DNA of 64,000 nt from Saprospirales bacterium (lineage in GTDB: Bacteria > Bacteroidota > Bacteroidia > Chitinophagales > Saprospiraceae), in the NCBI GenBank assembly GCA_002698985.1, contig PAAY01000041.1, positions 116,228-180,227 of the forward strand. The letters run 5' to 3'. This document shows positions 58,221 through 64,000 of this stretch, piece by piece; positions within the stretch are counted from its first letter, which is position 1, and each line of letters starts with the position of its first letter. The notes below the pieces were generated by a model. The model was not told where the DNA came from. It made no database searches and saw only the letters and a program-made list of their open reading frames with translations. Position numbers and translations under genes: made by a program.

Positions 58221-60722
58221 ATGAACTTGTTGAAAATCTTCACGGTGTCCGTGGCGCTGCTCTTCTTTGCCGCCACCCTCTCAGCACAGGACAACAACGA
58301 TGCTTTGAATGGCATTTCCGCCCGTGTTCTTTTCCTCGACTATTACACCCCCAACGGCCTCAGCGGAACCAAGATCACCAATGGTCTCGAGATAGCCTAT
58401 GTCCGCGACCTCGGCTCCAACTTCGGGCTTGGCGTACCCTTCAAGGTCGGCGTTGCCAATGTTGGCGGCAGCACAGAGAAGAGCACCCTCTTCAGCTTTG
58501 ACCTCACTGGGCGCTATTACTTTAGCCCTGCGGGCAATAAACTGCGGCCCTGGCTCTTTGCCGGCGGCGGCTTGGTTTTCGAAGACCTCAACGACAACAA
58601 CTTCCAGATCCCCATAGGTGCCGGATTCAACTACCAGGTGGGTGAGAGCTCTGCTTTCTCACTCCAGGCCGAATACCGGAAATCCACTGCTGACAACCGT
58701 GACAACTTTCAGGTAGGGGTGGGTTGGCATTTCATTTTGCGGCCCGATCCCGAAATTCAGCGCCTCCGCAACCAGGACAGTGACGGCGACGGCCTGTCAG
58801 ATGCTGATGACCAATGCCCCACCGAAGCCGGACCCGCAGCCACCTTCGGCTGCCCGGATTCCGACAACGACGGTGTGCCCAACGCCATCGATGAGTGCCC
58901 GCTGGAAGCCGGACCCGTGAAATTTGACGGCTGCCCCGACACCGATCAGGATGGTTTGCCAGATCACAAAGACAAATGCCCGATAGTGGCCGGCCCAAAG
59001 AAACTGGACGGCTGCCCCGAAACGGCTCCTGCAGACAAGGACGGTGATGGCGTGCCTGACGATAGAGACGAATGCCCGGATGAGGCAGGAACAGCTGCAT
59101 ACAACGGCTGCCCCGCTCCGGAAAAAACCGTTGACCCCAAACCAACTCCTCCCACCCAGCCTCAACAGCCCGTTGCACAGCCCACTCCACCGGCCGCCAA
59201 CAGCTTGGATTCCGACGGCGATGGCCTGACCAATGCCGTGGATGAGTGCCCCGACGTTGCAGGCCCCATCGAGCTGAAGGGTTGCCCGGACACGGATGGA
59301 GACGGATTGAGAGACAAGGAAGACAATTGCCCGACGGAAGCCGGCCCAAAAGAACGCAACGGCTGCCCGCCCAAAGATTCTGACAACGATGGCATTTTGG
59401 ACGAAAACGACGAATGCCCCAACGCCGCCGGACCAGCCAGCACCAACGGTTGCCCCGATACAGACGGTGACGGCATTACTGACGCCAAAGACCAATGCCC
59501 CAATGAAGCCGGCAAAGTAGCCACAAAAGGCTGCCCTGACACCGACCTCGACAGTGTGCCCGACAAGGACGACAACTGTCCCGACAAAGCCGGTTTGCCA
59601 CAGTTCGGTGGCTGCCCAGACAGCGACGGTGACGGCATTCCCGATGACAAGGACCAGTGCCCCAACGAACCGGGTTCGGCCGCACGCCAGGGTTGCCCCC
59701 ACAAAGACAGCGATGGCGACGGCATCCTCGACGACGATGATAAATGCCCCAACATCAAGGGTAGCATCACCGCTCAGGGTTGCCCCGATAAAGACGGCGA
59801 CGGTATCGAGGACAAAGACGATAAATGCCCGGATGAAGCAGGTCCTGCCTCCCGCCAGGGTTGCCCCCACAAAGACAGCGACGGTGACGGCATCCTCGAC
59901 GACGATGATAAATGCCCGGGCCTGAAAGGTAGCATCACCGCTCAGGGTTGCCCCGATAGGGACGGCGACGGTGTTGAGGACGCAAAAGATAAATGCCCGG
60001 ATGAGGCAGGACCACGCGACCGCGAAGGCTGCCCCAGAAAAGATACTGACGGCGACGGCATTCTCGACGAAGAAGACCAGTGCCCGAACCTGGCCGGCAG
60101 CCTGACCGCAGGCGGCTGCCCCGATGCAGATGGTGACGGCGTGAAAGACAGCGAAGACAAGTGCCCACAGGCATTTGGCACCTTCAACGGCTGCCCCGAC
60201 ACCGACGGCGACGGTGTGCACGATGGCATGGACGAGTGTCCATTGCAGGCCGGCCCGGCTGCTGCCAAAGGTTGCCCCGACCGCGACGGCGACAGCTTCC
60301 CCGACATCTCTGACAAGTGCCCGGACGAAGCCGGCACCAACCAGGGTTGCCCCGACCTGAAGCCCGAAGAAAAGAAAGTGCTGGCCGATGCTGCCAGGGC
60401 CGTCCAGTTTGAAACGGGCAAAGCCACGCTCAAGGCAGAGTCGTATGCCATCCTCGACAAGGTGGCGGAAATCGTCAAGAAGTATCCCCGTTACAACCTG
60501 TCAATAGAGGGTTACACCGACAATGTCGGTAACAAAACCAGCAACCTGCAACTGTCGGAGGAGCGGGCCAAATCCTGCTATGAATACCTCAGGGCCCGCG
60601 GCGTTCCGATGGAGAAGATGAAATACAAGGGCTTTGGTGAAGCCAATCCCATTGCCGACAACAGCACCCCCGAAGGCCGGGAGAAAAACCGGCGGGTGGA
60701 GTTTGTGCTGTACCTGAAATAA
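58221..60722 (+). CDS. OmpA family protein with about 18 thrombospondin type 3 repeats
   Basis: 833 residues from the ATG at 58221, which starts the signal peptide MNLLKIFTVSVALLFFAATLSAQ. An outer-membrane beta-barrel of about 170 residues follows (FSFDLTGRYYFSPAGNK, FQVGVGWHF). From about 195 to 705 come about eighteen TSP3-like calcium-binding units of the form DxDGDGxxDxxDxCPxxAGP...GCP, broken by a Pro/Gln linker near residue 305-325. The C-terminal OmpA domain (FETGKATLKAESYAILDKVAEIVKKYP, GYTDNVGNKTSNLQLSEERAKSCYEYL, FGEANPIADN) binds peptidoglycan. It should tie the outer membrane to the wall, with a calcium-stabilised rod between. Confidence 0.95.
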   Translation: MNLLKIFTVSVALLFFAATLSAQDNNDALNGISARVLFLDYYTPNGLSGTKITNGLEIAYVRDLGSNFGLGVPFKVGVANVGGSTEKSTLFSFDLTGRYYFSPAGNKLRPWLFAGGGLVFEDLNDNNFQIPIGAGFNYQVGESSAFSLQAEYRKSTADNRDNFQVGVGWHFILRPDPEIQRLRNQDSDGDGLSDADDQCPTEAGPAATFGCPDSDNDGVPNAIDECPLEAGPVKFDGCPDTDQDGLPDHKDKCPIVAGPKKLDGCPETAPADKDGDGVPDDRDECPDEAGTAAYNGCPAPEKTVDPKPTPPTQPQQPVAQPTPPAANSLDSDGDGLTNAVDECPDVAGPIELKGCPDTDGDGLRDKEDNCPTEAGPKERNGCPPKDSDNDGILDENDECPNAAGPASTNGCPDTDGDGITDAKDQCPNEAGKVATKGCPDTDLDSVPDKDDNCPDKAGLPQFGGCPDSDGDGIPDDKDQCPNEPGSAARQGCPHKDSDGDGILDDDDKCPNIKGSITAQGCPDKDGDGIEDKDDKCPDEAGPASRQGCPHKDSDGDGILDDDDKCPGLKGSITAQGCPDRDGDGVEDAKDKCPDEAGPRDREGCPRKDTDGDGILDEEDQCPNLAGSLTAGGCPDADGDGVKDSEDKCPQAFGTFNGCPDTDGDGVHDGMDECPLQAGPAAAKGCPDRDGDSFPDISDKCPDEAGTNQGCPDLKPEEKKVLADAARAVQFETGKATLKAESYAILDKVAEIVKKYPRYNLSIEGYTDNVGNKTSNLQLSEERAKSCYEYLRARGVPMEKMKYKGFGEANPIADNSTPEGREKNRRVEFVLYLK

Positions 60723-60741
60723 AATTTCTGACGATAAGACA

Positions 60742-60780
60742 AGAAAGGCCGTGGCTACCAACCACGGCCTTTCTTTTTTC
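60742..60780. terminator. bidirectional rho-independent terminator
   Basis: AAGAAAGGCCGTGG (60742-60755) pairs with CCACGGCCTTTCTT (60763-60776) around a 7-nt loop, then T4. It serves the OmpA gene and the convergent phosphoribosyltransferase gene. Confidence 0.92.
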
Positions 60781-60792
60781 AGATGCCCCTGT

Positions 60793-61287
60793 TTACCGAA
60801 GGAAAACACTGAACTCCTCAACATCCCGTATCTGGACATCGATGTCCTCCAGCAGCGTTGTGGCCAACGACAGACCCACATAATCCACCTTGATGGGGAA
60901 AGATTTGTGCGTCCGGTCCACCAGCACAGCGGCCTCCACTTTTTTGGGCAGGGTGTTCATCAGCGGTTTGCAGGCGTAAAAAATGGTGCGGCCGGTGTTG
61001 GCCACATCGTCCACAACGATGACCACCTTGCCTTCACATTCCCGTTCCGGAATGCTGAGCTGCACATCGTATTCAAGCGGATCGGCGGGGTTGAGTTTGA
61101 GGGTGCAGAGCAGGAAGCGCTGTTTGGAAATGGCTTGCAGTTGATCGAAGAGCAATTTGGCGAAGCTCATCCCATTGCGGTTGATTCCGGCCAGGATGAT
61201 TTCTTCTTCGTCAAAATTGTTTTCGACGATCTCGAAGGCCAGGCGGGTTATCTTCTGCCGTATTTGGCGGTCGTTAAGGATTTTCAT
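60793..61287 (-). CDS. phosphoribosyltransferase family protein (PyrR-like)
   Basis: 164 residues. The PRPP-binding motif is VVIVVDDVANTGRTIFYAC (near residue 87). IILAGINRNGMSFAKLLFDQL is the usual strand-helix before it, and DPLEYDVQLSIPE is a variable hood region. This fits the type I PRTase fold, closest in style to PyrR and small Bacteroidota PRTases; whether it has enzymatic or regulatory activity is not clear from sequence. It begins 15 bp downstream of the DoxX gene stop, so both are likely in one transcript. Confidence 0.88.
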   Translation of the reverse strand: MKILNDRQIRQKITRLAFEIVENNFDEEEIILAGINRNGMSFAKLLFDQLQAISKQRFLLCTLKLNPADPLEYDVQLSIPERECEGKVVIVVDDVANTGRTIFYACKPLMNTLPKKVEAAVLVDRTHKSFPIKVDYVGLSLATTLLEDIDVQIRDVEEFSVFLR

Positions 61288-61302
61288 TTTGAAGCTGTTT
61301 TG

Positions 61303-61773
61303 TCAGGCGCCGGGGACTCTGGTTGTTGCAAATATCCGCTTTATGCTGATCTCCCCGCTGCCATTGACCAACAAGATAAGGAGCCCACCGATGATGGCCA
61401 GGTTTTTCATGAACAGAAAGCCCTGGAGCCTGCGGTACAAGTCTTCCCCAGTCAGTCCGATGTCAGTGCAATCGAAGTGGAAAATGCAATCACGGGGGAC
61501 GTTCCAGAAATCGTGTACCATAAACGTCACCGGAATCCAGTACATGAGCAGCAGGAAAGCACCCAGCTTGGCCCGGTAGCCCGTCAGCACCGATAAACCG
61601 CCCAATATCAGCAGGATGATGGCTCCATAGAGCAGGTAATCTTTGTTCCAGGTGAGGCCGTAGTACTCCATTTTTTGAGCCGTGCGATTGAAGTACACAA
61701 ATGAATCGAAGGCCTCATAGAAAAAAATGAAGGAGATGAGGATTCTCCCGATCAGGTCAAATATCTTTTTCAC
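61303..61773 (-). CDS. DoxX family membrane protein
   Basis: 156 residues with four membrane helices: LIGRILISFIFFYEAF, LLYGAIILLILGGLSVL, KLGAFLLLMYWIPVTFMVHDFW and LAIIGGLLILLVNG. The order and the conserved FMVHDFW and NLAIIGG elements match DoxX/DUF417-type proteins, which are subunits of quinone-linked oxidoreductases or have unknown roles. Followed after 15 bp by the PRTase gene. Confidence 0.88.
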   Translation of the reverse strand: MKKIFDLIGRILISFIFFYEAFDSFVYFNRTAQKMEYYGLTWNKDYLLYGAIILLILGGLSVLTGYRAKLGAFLLLMYWIPVTFMVHDFWNVPRDCIFHFDCTDIGLTGEDLYRRLQGFLFMKNLAIIGGLLILLVNGSGEISIKRIFATTRVPGA

Positions 61774-61941
61774 AACGATGATGTTTAGCTGAGTGTGGTT
61801 GCCGGCGTTCGAAAAGCAGTATTTGATACTACCTTTGTTCAGAATGGATGGTGTTTCAGACTCCCGTGCGCCAACGCGGCAAATGTAGTCAGGTCTGGCA
61901 TATCTTGCTCGTTGAATTTCCGCCCAACAATATCACTCGGC

Positions 61942-63756
61942 ATGTTGAAGAATCTCACTTATCTCTTGCTGTTCCTTTGCTCCAGCCTTATCTGTTGCCA
62001 AACCAACGGGCAGACAAACAATGAGAAAGAGGCACCCCCAAAGCGAACCAGCAGCGCCAAATCCACACGATCCAGGCGCCCACCCCTTCCCCCCGAGGTG
62101 TTGAAAGTCCTGCCCAAAGAGGCCTCCCGGGTCAAATCCTCAGCGCATTTCACTTTTTTTTCCTTCGGCAAAACCGATGGCCCGGCACTGGATCAACTTG
62201 CTGACAAACTGGAAATCAACGTTTCAAAACTTTCGGAGGAATTTGGCCTCGGGCAAGCGCCCGCCATTCCGGTTTACCTGTACCCTTCTTCTGAAATCAA
62301 AGGGCTTTTGCGTCGCAATAACAGCCGCTGTGAGATCGATTCCACCGGCACGGAAGTACACCTGGTGCTCAATGAGATGTACGCCTCCATGACGCCTTAT
62401 GAGCCTTTGGAGCTTTTTCTTCGTAAAACAATCGGCACCGGTGAAGTGCCTGCCCTCACTTGTGGCCTAGCCATCGCCAATACGCCCGGCTGGAAGCGAC
62501 TGGGGCACAGCTCTCTGGCTCAGCGGCTGGCTGCTGCCGGTCTGTTACCCGACCTCCGTGAATTGCTCGACATGGAGCTATGGAGTACCTACTCGGACGT
62601 CATTGCCGAAAGTCTGACAGCTTCTTTCACTGCCTTCCTTCGGCAAAAACTTCCGCAGGGCCAATTCATTTCCATCTACCAAAAGGCAACCGTTGAAGAG
62701 CTGGAGCAATACGAACCAGCCTGGAGGGAATGGCTGAAAAACGAGGCCCAGGCAAATGGCAGCAACTCCAATGTCCCACCGTCGCCGCCCCCTTACCTCC
62801 AAGGTTTCAACTTTGCCCATGAGGGCTACCAGATATTCAACGGCTATGGCTCCCGGCTGGCCTTGCAATCGCTGGAAGATGCAAAGGACATTGGCAGCAA
62901 CGCCGTGGCCATCGTCCCTTATTCTTTTCTTCGCAATGCAAAGGTGCCGGCCCCCATTCCCGTAGCCAGGTTTGCAGGAGGCGAAAACGATGAAGCCGTC
63001 ATGGCAAGCTGCCACCAGGCTCAGAGCCTGGGCCTCTACACCCTGCTGAAACCTCAAATCTGGCTGGGGCATGGTCAATGGCCCGGCGACATCGAAATGG
63101 AAACTGAGAGCGATTGGAGCCAGTTCTTCAAGTATTACACTTACTGGATAGCTCACTATGCCCTGCTGGCTGAAATCCATGAGGTGGACGGGCTGTGCGT
63201 CGGAACCGAAATGAGCAAGACGACCCTCCAGCGACCCGACGATTGGCGCTACCTGATCAGTCGGCTCAGGAAACTTTTCAGCGGGCACCTGACCTACGCT
63301 TCCAACTGGGGCGAAGAATTCGAGCAACTTACCTTCTGGGATGAATTCGATTTCATCGGATTGAACTGCTACTATCCCCTCAGCCAGTCTGAAAATCCAA
63401 CCGACACGGAGTTGAAAAGCGGCATCAGGGCTGCTTTCAGCAATGCCGCCGCCGTTGCGAAGCGATTCAACAAACCCGTCGTGTTAACGGAAACCGGCTT
63501 TCCTACCGCCTCCAAACCCTGGATAGAACCGCACCGCGACGGGCGGGGTATTCAGGTGGATTACGAACAACAAGCCAGGTGCTTCCGCCTGTTTCTCGAA
63601 GAACTGGAGGATGAGGAGTGGTGTGGCGGCATCCTGATTTGGAAATGGCCCAGCTACCGCCGCAATTACCACGGAGAAAGGGCAACTTTTCACGTCAACG
63701 GCCATCCCGCAGAAGAGGTCATCAGGGAATGGCTCCAACACAAAGCAGGCAATTAA
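61942..63756 (+). CDS. lipoprotein with GH113-like glycosidase domain and N-terminal peptidase-MA-like region
   Basis: 604 residues from the ATG at 61942; the signal ends in LICCQTNG, a lipobox (Cys near residue 18-19). Residues about 60-270 resemble a gluzincin/peptidase-MA-like fold (HFTFFSFGKTDGPALDQLADKLEINVSKL) but lack a clear HExxH. From about 285 to the end is a TIM barrel like GH113 mannanases: YLQGFNFAHEGYQIFNGYGSRLALQSLEDAKDIGSNAVAIVPY, YTLLKPQIWLGHGQWPGDIEM, LCVGTEMSKTT (acid/base Glu) and VVLTETGFPTASKPW (nucleophile Glu). It probably cleaves beta-mannoside or related links at the cell surface. A stand-alone gene. Confidence 0.85.
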   Translation: MLKNLTYLLLFLCSSLICCQTNGQTNNEKEAPPKRTSSAKSTRSRRPPLPPEVLKVLPKEASRVKSSAHFTFFSFGKTDGPALDQLADKLEINVSKLSEEFGLGQAPAIPVYLYPSSEIKGLLRRNNSRCEIDSTGTEVHLVLNEMYASMTPYEPLELFLRKTIGTGEVPALTCGLAIANTPGWKRLGHSSLAQRLAAAGLLPDLRELLDMELWSTYSDVIAESLTASFTAFLRQKLPQGQFISIYQKATVEELEQYEPAWREWLKNEAQANGSNSNVPPSPPPYLQGFNFAHEGYQIFNGYGSRLALQSLEDAKDIGSNAVAIVPYSFLRNAKVPAPIPVARFAGGENDEAVMASCHQAQSLGLYTLLKPQIWLGHGQWPGDIEMETESDWSQFFKYYTYWIAHYALLAEIHEVDGLCVGTEMSKTTLQRPDDWRYLISRLRKLFSGHLTYASNWGEEFEQLTFWDEFDFIGLNCYYPLSQSENPTDTELKSGIRAAFSNAAAVAKRFNKPVVLTETGFPTASKPWIEPHRDGRGIQVDYEQQARCFRLFLEELEDEEWCGGILIWKWPSYRRNYHGERATFHVNGHPAEEVIREWLQHKAGN

Positions 63757-64000
63757 ACCACGGGGGGTTACCACTAACCTCTCTCAACTCCTCTAAACCC
63801 TCTCGATTACCCACAAATCCCAATCTCATCGAATAGTGTCTCTGCAACTCGGCTTCATTGAATGTGAAAAAATCATTCTTCAATCGCTGTTCCTAGCTGA
63901 GGAAGAAGTCCCCGATTACATCAGCCATCTTGTAACCCGCTGTTTCAACGGCGGGAATAATGCCAGTCCCCCTACCCACATCAAACTTCTATTCAGAACA
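63757..64000. other. right-edge stretch with a frame running off the window
   Basis: At 63776-63805 there are CTCTCAACTCCTCTAAACC words. After an in-frame stop, a plus-strand frame with a possible GTG start at 63836 is open for 55 codons to the window end (VSLQLGFIECEKIILQ...). A short minus-strand frame overlaps it. Neither gives a known family, so the direction of any gene here is not decided. Confidence 0.35.

Noticed and set aside
58797..60221. 474-residue minus-strand reading frame
   Set aside because: Antisense shadow of the TSP3 repeats; its composition (repeated FVGAL, AVAVGVRA) mirrors the repeats.
63618..63836. Plus-strand frame overlapping the end of the GH113-like gene
   Set aside because: It is an out-of-frame shadow of that gene.

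Overview
The window looks like a chromosome segment of a Bacteroidota bacterium, most likely of the Saprospiria (Saprospiraceae/Lewinella group). The signs are gliding and type IX secretion (T9SS) genes (gldA, gldF, gldG), four large exported proteins with T9SS-type C-termini (type A tails or a type B 'gliding motility-associated' tail), secreted proteins ending their signal peptides in 'AQ', OmpA/TSP3 and TonB-like proteins, and Bacteroidota-type -7 boxes (TAnnTTTG) before the SRP RNA, a tRNA and some genes. Genus is inference. Most genes look like housekeeping, envelope or secreted functions; there is no prophage, plasmid, CRISPR or obvious transposase.

Layout: 1-2311 peptide ABC transporter (permease cut by the window edge, binding lipoprotein). 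2611-4590 epimerase and VWA membrane protein. 4903-7726 envelope and metabolic genes on the minus strand (Psd, lipoprotein, LpxH, 3-hydroxyanthranilate dioxygenase). 7914-9830 secreted endonuclease I and DinB-like protein. 10202-13242 a GMC oxidoreductase with its subunit 3, split by a small four-helix-bundle gene that sits between two arrays of 19-nt hairpins. 13625-19498 a 1957-residue modular T9SS protein. 20051-24331 Fe-S repair protein, APS/PAPS reductase, haem peroxidase and an Rrf2 regulator. 24428-25474 DUF547 lipoprotein. 26308-33152 gliding ABC transporter cluster. 33764-36625 cupredoxin/lamin-tail T9SS protein. 36904-39792 polysaccharide glycosyltransferase and flippase. 39926-41128 SRP RNA and rlmN. 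41224-43834 small envelope proteins and a PfkB kinase. 43964-44333 a tRNA-Asn locus with two broken copies carrying hairpins. 44403-46825 a histidine-kinase-like protein without the phospho-acceptor His plus a response regulator. 47058-53747 prenyl synthase, peptidases and CapA. 54271-60722 alaS, TRIC channel and an OmpA/TSP3 protein. 60793-63756 phosphoribosyltransferase, DoxX and a GH113-like lipoprotein.

The unusual part is the intergenic DNA. It is packed with short palindromes and word-like tandem repeats of several families: 19-nt hairpin arrays with compensatory stem changes, dispersed hairpins whose flanks are conserved while the stem sequence is exchanged, a roughly 100-bp MITE-like pair, and composite repeats built from fixed 'words' in a fixed order. 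The two most interesting loci are the hairpin arrays around the four-helix-bundle gene (10786-11509) and the tRNA-Asn copies in which 6-7 nt were replaced by 18-19 nt hairpins three times (44001-44272). All claims rest on reading the sequence; no database search was run.
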